In this document: piece after piece, positions 55,541 to 64,000 of the stretch
Layout of the letters: each line of letters begins with the position of its first letter
How positions within the stretch are numbered: the stretch's first letter is position 1
From: JADJOM01 sp046327715
GTDB lineage: Bacteria > Gemmatimonadota > Gemmatimonadetes > Gemmatimonadales > GWC2-71-9
Direction of reading: 5' to 3'
NCBI GenBank assembly: GCA_046327715.1
Contig: JAXLXY010000001.1
Location: forward strand, 310,001 to 374,000
DNA: 64,000 bases
Notes under the pieces: model-generated
The model's input: the letters and a program-made list of their open reading frames with translations, nothing else
Told to the model about the DNA's origin: nothing
Database searches by the model: none
Translations under genes and position numbers: made by a program

Positions 55541-55966
55541 TCAGGCCTGCTTGCCTTCTTCCTTGTACTGGGCCTCGTACCGCGAGCCGCACTTGGCCAG
55601 GAGGGTGGTGGCGTGGAACACGCCATCCTTGCTCAGGCGCCCCTCCACCACGACCTCGATCTCCTGGGCGTCGGTGAAGGTATCGGGGGCCAGCCCACGG
55701 TAGGTGACCGGGATGGTCTTGAGCCCGTCACTGACCGAGAACTGGATGGTCTGGCTGGCGGCGTCCCGCTTGATGGTGCCGGGAACGACCTTGGCCTCCA
55801 TCTTGACGCCCGTTTCGTAGAGGCTCGGGTCCCGCTCCACCCGCTGGGCGAGCTCGGAGGGCTTGAGGGAGTACTGGCCGAACTGCTTGACGCCCTGGGC
55901 CATCAGGAGGCTGGTGGCCCCGACGATGATGCCCGCGCCGATCAAGAACTTCGTTCCTGCCTTCAT
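55541..55966 (-). CDS. ccmE: CcmE heme chaperone, CxxxY variant
   Basis: The 141-residue protein has an N-terminal span (about 7-24), then the OB-fold of CcmE with YVLKPSEL-like SLKPSELAQRV, FSVSDGLKTIPVTYRGLAPD and VVVEGRLSKDGVFHATTLLAK. The heme-binding His of the HxxxY motif is replaced by Cys (CGSRY). This variant occurs in some sulfate reducers and archaea. The gene stands apart from ccmF and ccmH, on the minus strand between cytochrome genes, 46 bases after the flavoprotein gene stop. Confidence 0.88.
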   Translation of the reverse strand: MKAGTKFLIGAGIIVGATSLLMAQGVKQFGQYSLKPSELAQRVERDPSLYETGVKMEAKVVPGTIKRDAASQTIQFSVSDGLKTIPVTYRGLAPDTFTDAQEIEVVVEGRLSKDGVFHATTLLAKCGSRYEAQYKEEGKQA

Positions 55967-56012
55967 GTGGTCATCCTCAGGCTGGGGGCTGCAGGGAGAA
56001 ATATACTCCCGA

Positions 56013-57359
56013 TCAGGCCACTTCGCGCGACTCCGCCCGGGCCCGGGCCGCCAGGTCGGTCTGCCCCAGCCGGACCCCGATCTTCTCCAGGAAGGCGTTG
56101 GGCGGGGTGCCTCCGGCGAACACCCAGACGTAGTCGTTGGGAATCTCCCGCTGCCCCCCCTGCACCTGCAGCACCACCGACTGCTCCCGGATCTCCACCG
56201 GCTGGGAGTTGAAGATCACGGTGAGCTTGCCGCTCTTGATGCACTCGCGGATACGCTGGTTGTTGCGCTCCTTGAGCCGGCTGAAGACGTCCTTCCGGTA
56301 GGACAGGGTGACCTTGTTCCCCTTCTGGTAGGCCAGTCCCATCGCCGCCTCGACCGCGCTGTCTCCCCCGCCGACCACCAGGATGTTCTTCCCGGTGTAC
56401 GACTCGGCGCTGATCAGGCTGTACATCACCTTCGGGAGCTCCTCCCCGGGAATCTCGAGCTTCCGCGGGGTGCCGCGGCGCCCGATGGCAAGGACGACCG
56501 CCAGCGCGCGGTAGCGGCCCTTGACCGTCTCGATGGTGAAGGCCCCATCCGGCTCGAGCTGGATGTGATCCACCCGCTCCCTGGTATTCACCTTGAGGCC
56601 GGCCTTCTTCGCGGCCGAGTCCCAGAAGGCCAGGAGCTGCTCCTTGGTGATCTCGAGCTTGGTCCACTTCCCGTGCATCGGGAACTCGACCGGGCTGGTC
56701 ATCACCAGCTTCTGCCGGGGGTACTTGGCCACGGTGCCGCCGAAGTCCTCCGCCTCGAGGGTGAGGTAGGTCAGCTTCTTCTCGATGGCGCGGAGCGAGG
56801 CGCTCAGCCCGCCCGGACCGGCGCCGATGATCGCGACGTCCACCACCTCGCCGATCCGCCGCCGCCGGAGGCTCGCCACGCGGGAGGCGATCACGTCGAC
56901 GCAATCGCGCCCCTGGTTCACCGCATTCTTGATGAGGGCGAGGCCGCCAAGTTCGCCCACGGCGAAGAGGTTCGGCACGCTGGTCTCATACTGGGGGCTG
57001 AGGGCCGGCATGTCGGCGGTCATGCTGGGAGGCGCCATCACGATCTCGATGGCGCCCACCGGGCAGGCGTCGGCGCAGAGCCCGTGGCCGATGCACTTGG
57101 GCCCGTTCACCAGCGCGGCTTTCCCGCCGATAACAGCCAGGACGTCCCCTTCCGGGCAGGCGGTGACACAGGCGCCGCAGCCGATGCACCAGTTCACGTC
57201 GATGTGGGGGTGCTGTGCTCGGGGACCATCGCTCCGCAGGCCCGCCTTCTCGGCGGCCTTCTGGGCCTTGGCCTCCCGGCGCTTGAGCCCCCGGACGTGG
57301 GAGGCCACGGCGGCAAGAAGGATCAGTCCGAAGGCGAGGTAGATAAGACTGTCCGTCAC
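56013..57359 (-). CDS. Membrane-anchored ferredoxin / thioredoxin reductase-like flavoprotein fusion
   Basis: The 448-residue protein has one N-terminal span (about 4-22), a 2[4Fe-4S] ferredoxin domain at about 50-110 (CIGCGACVTACP and CIGHGLCADACP), and a thioredoxin reductase-like flavoprotein at about 165-435 with FAD motif GAGPGG and NAD(P) motif GGGDSA. The redox-active CxxC of thioredoxin reductase is absent. It may pass electrons between NAD(P)H, ferredoxin and the membrane carriers of this locus. It starts with GTG, divergent from the membrane protein at 57590, and lies before ccmE. Confidence 0.82.
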   Translation of the reverse strand: MTDSLIYLAFGLILLAAVASHVRGLKRREAKAQKAAEKAGLRSDGPRAQHPHIDVNWCIGCGACVTACPEGDVLAVIGGKAALVNGPKCIGHGLCADACPVGAIEIVMAPPSMTADMPALSPQYETSVPNLFAVGELGGLALIKNAVNQGRDCVDVIASRVASLRRRRIGEVVDVAIIGAGPGGLSASLRAIEKKLTYLTLEAEDFGGTVAKYPRQKLVMTSPVEFPMHGKWTKLEITKEQLLAFWDSAAKKAGLKVNTRERVDHIQLEPDGAFTIETVKGRYRALAVVLAIGRRGTPRKLEIPGEELPKVMYSLISAESYTGKNILVVGGGDSAVEAAMGLAYQKGNKVTLSYRKDVFSRLKERNNQRIRECIKSGKLTVIFNSQPVEIREQSVVLQVQGGQREIPNDYVWVFAGGTPPNAFLEKIGVRLGQTDLAARARAESREVA

Positions 57360-57589
57360 AGGACCCTATTCATGAACAGGAATGTTTCGTTGCAGCCGGA
57401 TCGAACTGTGCCAGAAGATGAACGCGTGATGCCTCTCACCACGAGTAGACAGGCCGTGCCAGCAACGAGTTATAGCAGCCCAAGTGCCTGTGCAGTCTCA
57501 TGATGCTGCCCTTATACCTCGCACGGTTTGTGCCGTAACGAGGCATGGCAAGCCCGACAATTCGCGCCTCAACTTCTGACCGAGCGGTG

Positions 57590-58579
57590 ATGACCCGGCC
57601 TCTGTCTGCTTCCTCGCCTACCCCGTTCCCGGCCACCCCGGAAGCCGGAGGCGTGCCCGCCCGCCAGGCCGCCCCGCCGCACGCTTCCCCTCCGAAAATC
57701 GCAGCCAAGCCCGCCCGCAAAGGCCACTCGCTGGCCTGGGTGTACCTCGCGATCACGGCCCTGCTCGCCGGGACCATCGCCGGCAGTTCCTACTATTTCG
57801 CTCCTCTTTCCGATCGGGTCCGCAGCCCGCTGCACTCCTGGCTGCGCCCCTCCGGGTACATCGGGCAAAGCGCCGGGATTCTTGCGTTCGTCATTTTCAT
57901 CTTTCTCTGGCTCTATCCCCTGCGGAAGAAGTATCGCTGGCTGGGGTGGACCGGGGTGATGTCCAAGTGGCTGGATTCCCACGTGTCCGTGGCCCTCGTG
58001 GTCCCGTTCATTACAGCCATTCACGCCACCTGGCGCTTCGGCGGGGTGATCGGCCTGGGCTTCTGGTCGATGATCGTGGTGTGCGCCAGCGGCATCGTCG
58101 GCCGCTACCTCTACGTCCATATCCCGCGGCGGGCGGACGGCCTCGAGCTCACCGCAGAGGAGATTGCCGCCGAGCGGCGTGAGCTCATGGGCGAGCTCGC
58201 CACTGCCTCGGGACTGGCCGGACCCCAGGTCGAGGCGCTGCTCCGCTCCGATCCCTCGCCCATGGCGGGCGCGGGCCTCCTCAAGACCCTGCAGCTGATG
58301 CTCCGCGACGACCTGGACCGGCGGAAGGCCGCCCGGTCCCTGAAGCGCATGGTGGCGAACCGACCCGGGGCCAAGCTCGACCGGAAGGCGCTGGCCAACG
58401 TGCTGCATCTCGCCAACCGGGAGATGGCGCTCACGCAGCAGGCCCGGATGCTGGAGGCGATCCACGAGGTCTTCCGGTTCTGGCACGTGGCGCACCGTCC
58501 GTTCGCGATCGCCGCGCTGGCGGCGGTCACCCTGCACGTGGTCGTGGTGGTCTTCATGGGGATGACCTGGTTCTGGTGA
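57590..58579 (+). CDS. Membrane protein with possible b-heme ligands
   Basis: The 329-residue protein has a Pro/Ala-rich N-terminus, about four spans (at about 55-75, 95-115, 130-165 and 300-325), and a helical cytoplasmic part in between (about 175-280). Histidines in or next to spans (IHATWRFGG, LYVHIPRR, FWHVAHRPF, VTLHVVVVV) could bind heme b, suggesting a quinone-linked electron carrier like a cytochrome b. ATG 57590 is one choice; 57545 is also possible. It heads a second operon with the 23-heme and 34-heme cytochromes (TGATG overlap). Confidence 0.62.
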   Translation: MTRPLSASSPTPFPATPEAGGVPARQAAPPHASPPKIAAKPARKGHSLAWVYLAITALLAGTIAGSSYYFAPLSDRVRSPLHSWLRPSGYIGQSAGILAFVIFIFLWLYPLRKKYRWLGWTGVMSKWLDSHVSVALVVPFITAIHATWRFGGVIGLGFWSMIVVCASGIVGRYLYVHIPRRADGLELTAEEIAAERRELMGELATASGLAGPQVEALLRSDPSPMAGAGLLKTLQLMLRDDLDRRKAARSLKRMVANRPGAKLDRKALANVLHLANREMALTQQARMLEAIHEVFRFWHVAHRPFAIAALAAVTLHVVVVVFMGMTWFW

Positions 58580-60621
58580 TGCGCCTGCTTCGGCTCGGAG
58601 GGATCCTGCTCCTGGGGCTCGTGTTGGCACCGCTCGCGCAGGGCCGCGGTTCGCGGCTGGAGGGCCAGGTCTCACCCGGCCCGCTGGCGAAGCCACACGC
58701 CGAGCTCGAGGGCACGCTCAAGTGCACCAAGTGTCACGGGGGCGGGAACGAGGGCATGAAGGAGCGCTGCCTGAGCTGCCACAAGGACATCGGCTGGCTC
58801 GCGGAGCGGAACCGCGGGTTCCACGGCGGCCGGGCCACGAGGGCGGCCACCTGCGCCTCCTGCCACCCCGACCATGCCGGGCTCGACTTCCCGATGGTGA
58901 AGTGGCCGGACGGCAGTGCGGAGCGGTTCGACCACCTGCGGGCGGGCTGGGAGCTGGAGCAGTCCCACGCCGAGCTCAAGTGCGAGAAGTGCCACGTCAC
59001 GAAGCTGCAGGTCTCGCCCGCGGCCCGTCTCACGGCGCGCAAGACCGGCACCGGCTGGACGGGGCTCGAGACCGGCTGCACCGACTGCCACGAGGACATC
59101 CATCGCGGGGCGCTCGGCAAGAGCGCGGATTGCGTCGCGTGCCACGACGCCGGGAAGTGGACCGTCACCCCCGGATTTGACCACGACACCACCGGCTACG
59201 CGCTCGACGGCAAGCACGAGAAGGTGAAGTGCGACAAGTGCCACCTGGCCGAGGCCCTGCGGCCGAAGCCCGATGGGCGGGGCCACCTGGTGCCGGTCTA
59301 CAAGCCGGTGCCGCACGCGAGCTGCGCGGACTGCCATACGGACGTCCACAAGGGCCAGTTCGGCCCCACCTGCACCGACTGCCACACCACGGTCGACTGG
59401 AAGCGGATCGACCGCGACCGGTTCAATCACGACAAGACCAAGTACCCGCTGCGGGCCAAGCACACGGCGGTCAAGTGCGTGGACTGCCACGGCGACTTCT
59501 CCACGCCGGCCCTCAAGAAGCCGGCCTTCGCCACCTGCGGGGCCTGCCACCAGGACGCCCACAACAAGACGGCCACCCTGGCCGGCCAGGTCGTGGACTG
59601 CGAGAAGTGCCACACCGTGAGCGGCTTCACGCCCTCGACCTACACCGTGGCCCAGCACCGGACCAGCAAGTACGCGCTCGAGGGGAAGCACCAGACGGTG
59701 AAGTGCACCAGCTGCCACGGCAAGGCGGCCACCCCCGCCCTGGCGGCGCGGTGGGGCACCTCCAAGGTGGTGCTGCGTCCCCTGTTTGCCCGCTGCCTCG
59801 ACTGCCACGCGGACGACCACGGCGGACAGCTGGCCGCGCAGGCCAGCAAGGGAGAGTGCGCGGACTGCCACAAGGTCGACGGGTGGACGCCGAGCACCTA
59901 CGACCGGGTCCGGCACGGCCGGCTCAAGCTGGCCCTCGAGGGGCGGCATGCCGACGTCGAGTGCCGCGCCTGCCACGGGGCGGACCGGAAGGCCTTGCCG
60001 CCGCTCGCGGCAACGGCGCGGCTGGGCAAGGCCACCTTCCTCTTCAAGGTGCCCGAGGTGGAGTGCACGGCCTGCCACGTGGATCCGCACGAGGGCCGCT
60101 TCGCGGCGCAGGGCCCGCGTGCCAAGGCCAAGGGATGCGCGGCCTGCCATGACACCCGGGTGTTCACCCCCTCGACGGCCGGCATCGACGCACACAAGGA
60201 CTTCGGCTTCGCACTCAATGGGGCCCATCGCGCCACGCCCTGCGCGGCCTGCCACAAGGAACTCGAGCGCCGGCCCCCGGGACGGCGGTCCTCGCTGGTC
60301 CGCGCCGGCAGCACGTTCGGGCCCCTCCGGCTGGAGGCGAAGAAGGCCTGCGCGGACTGCCACGAGACCATCCACGGGACCCAGTTCGACGCGCGGCGGG
60401 ACAAGAGCGCTTGTGACGCCTGCCACGGCGAGGATGCCTTCGTCCCCGCCAACAAGTTCAACCACGACCGCGACGCGACCTTCAAGCTGCGGGGCGGCCA
60501 TGAAGGCGTGCCCTGCAACCGTTGCCACCCCTCGGACCTCACCAGCACCGACCCGAAGCGGCTGATCTACCGGCCGGTCTCGGGGAAGTGCGACAGCTGT
60601 CACGGCAAGGAGCCCACATGA
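58579..60621 (+). CDS. 23-heme cytochrome c
   Basis: The 680-residue protein has a signal peptide (about 1-22) and twenty-three CXXCH motifs, often preceded by KCxxCH or DCxxCH and followed by patterns such as FNHDKTKYPLRAKH and KYALEGKHQTVKCTSCHGK. It has repeats of about 60-75 residues with three hemes each that resemble those in the 34-heme protein that follows, but more diverged. It has no anchor apart from the signal, so it is periplasmic or exported. It overlaps its neighbours by 1 and 4 bases. Confidence 0.87.
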   Translation: MRLLRLGGILLLGLVLAPLAQGRGSRLEGQVSPGPLAKPHAELEGTLKCTKCHGGGNEGMKERCLSCHKDIGWLAERNRGFHGGRATRAATCASCHPDHAGLDFPMVKWPDGSAERFDHLRAGWELEQSHAELKCEKCHVTKLQVSPAARLTARKTGTGWTGLETGCTDCHEDIHRGALGKSADCVACHDAGKWTVTPGFDHDTTGYALDGKHEKVKCDKCHLAEALRPKPDGRGHLVPVYKPVPHASCADCHTDVHKGQFGPTCTDCHTTVDWKRIDRDRFNHDKTKYPLRAKHTAVKCVDCHGDFSTPALKKPAFATCGACHQDAHNKTATLAGQVVDCEKCHTVSGFTPSTYTVAQHRTSKYALEGKHQTVKCTSCHGKAATPALAARWGTSKVVLRPLFARCLDCHADDHGGQLAAQASKGECADCHKVDGWTPSTYDRVRHGRLKLALEGRHADVECRACHGADRKALPPLAATARLGKATFLFKVPEVECTACHVDPHEGRFAAQGPRAKAKGCAACHDTRVFTPSTAGIDAHKDFGFALNGAHRATPCAACHKELERRPPGRRSSLVRAGSTFGPLRLEAKKACADCHETIHGTQFDARRDKSACDACHGEDAFVPANKFNHDRDATFKLRGGHEGVPCNRCHPSDLTSTDPKRLIYRPVSGKCDSCHGKEPT

Positions 60622-63179
60622 GGCGCCTCATCCTGCTTGGCCTGGCGCTGGTGCTGGCCGCGCCCCTCGCGGCCCAGAACCGGACGCGCTCCCCGCACGG
60701 CGAGCTGTCGCTCGAGTGCGAGACCTGCCATCGCTCGGATGGGTGGACGCCGGCCAGGATCAGCCGGGTCTTCGACCATGCCCGCTACGGTTTCCCGCTG
60801 GTGGGGGCCCACAAGACCTCCAGCTGCCGCAGCTGCCACGAGGGGCTCGACTTCAAGGAAGCCACGACCACCTGCGCCAGCTGCCACCAGGATGTGCACC
60901 GGGGCGAACTGGGGGCGGACTGCACCCGCTGCCACACCCCGCGGAGCTTCCTGGACCGCTCCACGATGACCCGGGCCCACCAGTCGACGCGCTTTCCGCT
61001 CGAGGGAGGCCACCTCACCACCGACTGCACCAGCTGTCACAAGCCGACCGACCAGGGTCGGATGCAGTTCGTGGCGATGTCGGCGGACTGCTGGAGCTGC
61101 CACCAGCCGCAGTACAGCGCCGCCAAGGCGCCGGACCACGTGGCCAGCGGCATGCCGCACGACTGCTCTGGCTGCCACAACACGGTGATGTGGGGCCGGG
61201 GCAAGTTCAACCACGACGCGACGCGGTTCCCCCTGACTGGAGCCCACCGCGCGGCGACCTGCACCGAGTGCCACACCAACGGCCGCTATCAGGGCACCCC
61301 GCTCAACTGCGTGGACTGCCACCAGACCCAGTTTGACCGGAGCACGCAGCCCAACCACCGCCAGGCCGGGTTCACCACCGACTGCGTGGGCTGTCACGTC
61401 ACCACGGCCTGGAACACCGGGTTCGATCACGGGAAGACCCAGTTCCCCCTGAACGGCGCCCACAGCGCGGTGACCTGCCAGCAGTGCCACGGCGATGGCG
61501 TCTACGGCGGCAAGCCCACCACCTGCGTGAGCTGCCACCAGACCGACTACAACAACACCACCACGCCCAAGCACAGCAGCGCCGGCTTCCCCACCGACTG
61601 CCAGGCCTGCCACACCGAGGTGGTGTGGACCGGGGCGGTGTACAATCACGACGCCACCCAGTTCCCGCTCACGGGGGCCCACAAGGCCACGTCCTGCGCC
61701 CAGTGCCACGGGGATGGGATCTACAAGGGCAAGTCGACGGCGTGTGCGGCGTGCCACCAGGCGGACTACAACGGCACGACCAACCCGAAGCACACGACGC
61801 CGGCCTTCCCGACGACCTGCGCGACCTGCCACACCACCACGGCCTGGCTGGGCGCGACGATCAACCACGACCTGACCCGCTTCCCGCTCACCGGGAACCA
61901 CCGGGCCGCGACCTGCGACCAGTGCCACAAGAACGGGCAGTACACCGGCACGCCGATGACCTGCGTGAGCTGCCACCAGGCCGAGTTCAACGCCACCACC
62001 AACCCGAACCACACCACGGCCGGCTTCCCCACGGACTGCCAGGCCTGCCACACCTCGACGACGCTGTGGACCGGCGCCGTGTTCAACCACGACGCCACCC
62101 AGTTCCCGCTGACCGGCGCCCACCGGGCCACCGCCTGCGCCCAGTGCCATGGCGACGGCGTCTACAACGGGAAGTCCACCGCCTGCGCCAGCTGCCACCA
62201 GGCGGATTACAACGGGACCACGAATCCGAAGCACACGCTGCCGTCCTTCCCGACCAACTGCACCGCCTGCCACGGCACCACCTCGTGGCTCGGGGCGTCG
62301 TTCAACCACAGCCAGACGGCCTTCCCGCTGACCGGCGCCCACCAGGCCACGCCCTGCGCGGACTGCCACAAGAACGGGATCTACACCGGCACGCCGAGCA
62401 CCTGCATCGGCTGCCACCAGGCGGACTACAATACCACCACCAACCCGCCCCACGGCGCGGCCGGGTTCTCGACCACGTGCACCTCGTGCCACAGCACCAA
62501 CCAGTGGACCGGGGCGATCTTCAACCACGGGGCCACCCAGTTCCCCCTGACCGGGGCGCACGTGACCGCGACCTGCAGCGCCTGCCACGCCGACGGGGTG
62601 TACAACGGCAAGCCGACGACCTGTATCAGCTGCCACCAGACCGACTACAACAGCACCGCCAACCCGCCGCACCAGGCGGCCGGCTTCTCGACCACCTGCA
62701 CCCCGTGCCACACCACGACGACCTGGGTGGGCGGCACGTTCAACCACGGCACCACGCAGTTCCCGCTGACCGGCGCGCACACCACCACCGCCTGCAGCGC
62801 CTGCCACGCCGACGGGGTCTACAACGGCAAGCCCACCACCTGCGTGAGCTGCCACCAGGCGGACTACAACCAGACCACCAACCCGAACCACACGGCCTCC
62901 GGGTTCTCCAACAACTGCGTCTCGTGCCACACCACCACCACGTGGCTCGGCGCGACGTTCGACCATGACGGGCAGTTCTTCCCGATCTACAGCGGCAAGC
63001 ACAAGAACAAGTGGAGCACCTGCAGCGAATGCCACCAGGTGCCGACCGACTACGGCCAGTTTACCTGCCTGACCTGCCACGAGCACAACAAGAGCTCGAT
63101 GGACAGCGAGCACCGGGGCCGGTCGGGTTACGCGTATATCAGCACGGAGTGCCTGCGATGCCATCCCCGCGGTTCCTGA
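60618..63179 (+). CDS. 34-heme tandem-repeat cytochrome c
   Basis: The 853-residue protein has a signal peptide (about 1-20) and thirty-four CXXCH motifs in eleven three-heme modules plus one final motif. From residue 182 the modules are 72-74 residues long and highly alike, with FNHDATQFPLTGAH, a middle CAQCHGDGVYNGK form and CxxCHQADYN. Distal His ligands are probable in FNH and GAH. The regular three-heme unit implies an extended rod of stacked hemes. It overlaps the 23-heme gene by 4 bases and the next barrel gene by one. Confidence 0.88.
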   Translation: MRRLILLGLALVLAAPLAAQNRTRSPHGELSLECETCHRSDGWTPARISRVFDHARYGFPLVGAHKTSSCRSCHEGLDFKEATTTCASCHQDVHRGELGADCTRCHTPRSFLDRSTMTRAHQSTRFPLEGGHLTTDCTSCHKPTDQGRMQFVAMSADCWSCHQPQYSAAKAPDHVASGMPHDCSGCHNTVMWGRGKFNHDATRFPLTGAHRAATCTECHTNGRYQGTPLNCVDCHQTQFDRSTQPNHRQAGFTTDCVGCHVTTAWNTGFDHGKTQFPLNGAHSAVTCQQCHGDGVYGGKPTTCVSCHQTDYNNTTTPKHSSAGFPTDCQACHTEVVWTGAVYNHDATQFPLTGAHKATSCAQCHGDGIYKGKSTACAACHQADYNGTTNPKHTTPAFPTTCATCHTTTAWLGATINHDLTRFPLTGNHRAATCDQCHKNGQYTGTPMTCVSCHQAEFNATTNPNHTTAGFPTDCQACHTSTTLWTGAVFNHDATQFPLTGAHRATACAQCHGDGVYNGKSTACASCHQADYNGTTNPKHTLPSFPTNCTACHGTTSWLGASFNHSQTAFPLTGAHQATPCADCHKNGIYTGTPSTCIGCHQADYNTTTNPPHGAAGFSTTCTSCHSTNQWTGAIFNHGATQFPLTGAHVTATCSACHADGVYNGKPTTCISCHQTDYNSTANPPHQAAGFSTTCTPCHTTTTWVGGTFNHGTTQFPLTGAHTTTACSACHADGVYNGKPTTCVSCHQADYNQTTNPNHTASGFSNNCVSCHTTTTWLGATFDHDGQFFPIYSGKHKNKWSTCSECHQVPTDYGQFTCLTCHEHNKSSMDSEHRGRSGYAYISTECLRCHPRGS
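61161..63131 (+). repeat. Tandem 219-bp coding repeats in the 34-heme gene
   Basis: Nine three-heme modules begin at 61161, 61380, 61596, 61815, 62034, 62256, 62475, 62694 and 62913, with a period of 216-222 bp. Two more, less regular modules precede them (near 60714 and 60918). The DNA is repetitive enough to allow unequal crossing-over and change of module number. Confidence 0.88.
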
Positions 63180-64000
63180 TGGACTCTGCCCGCCGCCTCC
63201 TGGCGACCGGGCTCGTGCTGGGCGCCGTCGGCGGGTTCCGCCCGCTGGCGGCGCAGGACAGCAGCGCCGTCCGCACCACCACGGTCACCTACCTGGCCGG
63301 GACCTCCATTTACGTCGGCGCCGGCCGGGCCGACGGCCTGGTCGAGGGGCAGGAACTCCAGGTGATCCGCCGCGAGGCGGTGGCCGCCACCCTCCGGGTG
63401 GTGTTCCTCTCCTCGCGGCAGGCCTCCTGCACCGTGGTGAGCGGCGCCACCGACATCCTGGTGGGTGAGCTGGTGCGCTACGTGCCGAGCCAGCCGTTGG
63501 CCACCACGCCGACCGCCGTGGTGGCCACCCCACGGCGCCAGGGGGCCCGGCGCCTGAGCGGCCCCGGGATCCACGGCCGGGTCGGCGCGCGCTACTTCGT
63601 GGCCAAGGAAGACTCGACCAACAGCGGCTTCAGCCAGCCCACCGCCGACCTGCGGCTCGACGGGCAGCGCATCGGCGGCAGCCCCATCGGGCTCGCGGTC
63701 GACCTGCGCACCCGGCGCACGACCACCACGCGGTCCGATGGGTCCAGCGCGGTGGATGGCCATACCCGCATGTACCAGGCCGCGCTGCACTGGAATACGC
63801 CCGGGTCCCGCTTCCACACGGTGGTGGGCCGGCAGTACCTGACCGCCGTCACCTCCATCAGCCTGTTCGACGGCGGCCTGATGGAGCTGAACGGCTCACG
63901 GTTCTCGTTTGGGGCCTTCGGCGGCCTGGAACCGGAGCCGGTCGACCTCGGCTTCTCCCGCGACATCCAGGACTTCGGCGCCTATACCCAGTTCCACAGC
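63179..64000 (+). CDS. Outer-membrane barrel protein with N-terminal FlgT-C-like domain (5' part)
   Basis: The first 274 residues are in the window; the gene runs off the end. A signal peptide (about 1-22) is followed by a small beta domain (about 28-95) with TSIYVGAGRADGLVEGQELQ and ASCTVVSGATDILVGELVRY, like the FlgT C-terminal or SH3-type domain. From about residue 125 amphipathic strands begin (IHGRVGARYFVAKED, IGLAVDLRTRRT, MYQAALHWNTPGSRFHTVVG), as in a porin. ATG 63179 overlaps the 34-heme gene stop by one base. It is the second barrel in the cytochrome island. Confidence 0.72.
   Translation, partial: MDSARRLLATGLVLGAVGGFRPLAAQDSSAVRTTTVTYLAGTSIYVGAGRADGLVEGQELQVIRREAVAATLRVVFLSSRQASCTVVSGATDILVGELVRYVPSQPLATTPTAVVATPRRQGARRLSGPGIHGRVGARYFVAKEDSTNSGFSQPTADLRLDGQRIGGSPIGLAVDLRTRRTTTTRSDGSSAVDGHTRMYQAALHWNTPGSRFHTVVGRQYLTAVTSISLFDGGLMELNGSRFSFGAFGGLEPEPVDLGFSRDIQDFGAYTQFHS

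Noticed and set aside
61161..63131. Regular repeats that could suggest a CRISPR array or satellite
   Set aside because: The period of 216-222 bp, a multiple of three, and conserved coding across whole units show protein repeats; there are no short repeats with unique spacers.
60600..63164. An 854-codon minus-strand frame opposite the 34-heme gene with repeated Val/Gly/Arg units
   Set aside because: Its repeats are only the complement of the 219-bp heme modules. The plus strand has 34 CXXCH motifs and a signal peptide.

Overview
The window is GC-rich (roughly 70 percent), densely coding, Gram-negative DNA. Signal peptides, lipoboxes, outer-membrane beta-barrels and System I cytochrome c maturation genes are all present. 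Clade II nos genes, a Tic22-like protein, two Ser/Thr kinases, a DPP-IV-type S9 peptidase and very large multiheme cytochromes together suggest a member of the Gemmatimonadota or a close relative. This assignment is inferred from gene content; no rRNA or tRNA gene was seen.

Layout. Bases 1-3.2 kb hold the end of a cbb3 oxidase assembly cluster (FixH-like fragment, ccoI, ccoS) and a monoheme cytochrome c. Bases 3.2-7.4 kb hold stress-type genes: Hsp20, a ribosome hibernation factor-like protein, DUF302, CHAD, a phosphoribosyltransferase and an RMD1/DUF155 protein. Bases 7.4-15.1 kb are a nitrous oxide respiration locus: two tandem four-helix proteins resembling part of heme-copper oxidase subunit I, a divergent Fe-S-type Rrf2 regulator, then cytochrome c, nosZ (clade II, Sec type), nosB-like, nosL, nosD, nosF and nosY. 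Bases 15.1-18 kb hold an ABC exporter and a DgcN-like DUF1611 protein.

Bases 18.1-23.5 kb hold the most unusual locus. Fourteen consecutive small genes on the minus strand encode a membrane span followed by a coiled coil. Thirteen end in the same ERxDF(A/T)ER(L/M)L motif. They run with overlapping or nearly overlapping stops and starts into a YbjN-like gene and pspA. The proteins look like PspB, so this appears to be a greatly expanded phage-shock (envelope stress) operon. A TGAAAC-N17-CGTA element upstream resembles a sigma-W-type ECF promoter, and a strong hairpin lies after pspA.

Bases 23.6-42.6 kb are mostly housekeeping and accessory genes: split L-serine dehydratase, two membrane-linked Ser/Thr kinases around an S9 peptidase and a Tic22-like protein, uvrA, a TPR gene, a degenerate macro-domain gene, a transglutaminase fold without its catalytic residues joined to an ABC exporter, and a threonine dehydratase-like enzyme.

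Bases 42.7-64 kb end in an electron-transfer island. A ccm block (zinc-ribbon protein, ccmF, ccmH, zinc-ribbon protein, with ccmE further on) accompanies five multiheme cytochromes with 9, 20, 16, 23 and 34 heme motifs, 102 in total. They are interleaved with two outer-membrane barrel proteins, a ferredoxin-flavoprotein fusion and a membrane protein with possible heme b ligands. The arrangement fits an inner-membrane to outer-membrane electron conduit. Its electron acceptor cannot be read from the sequence.
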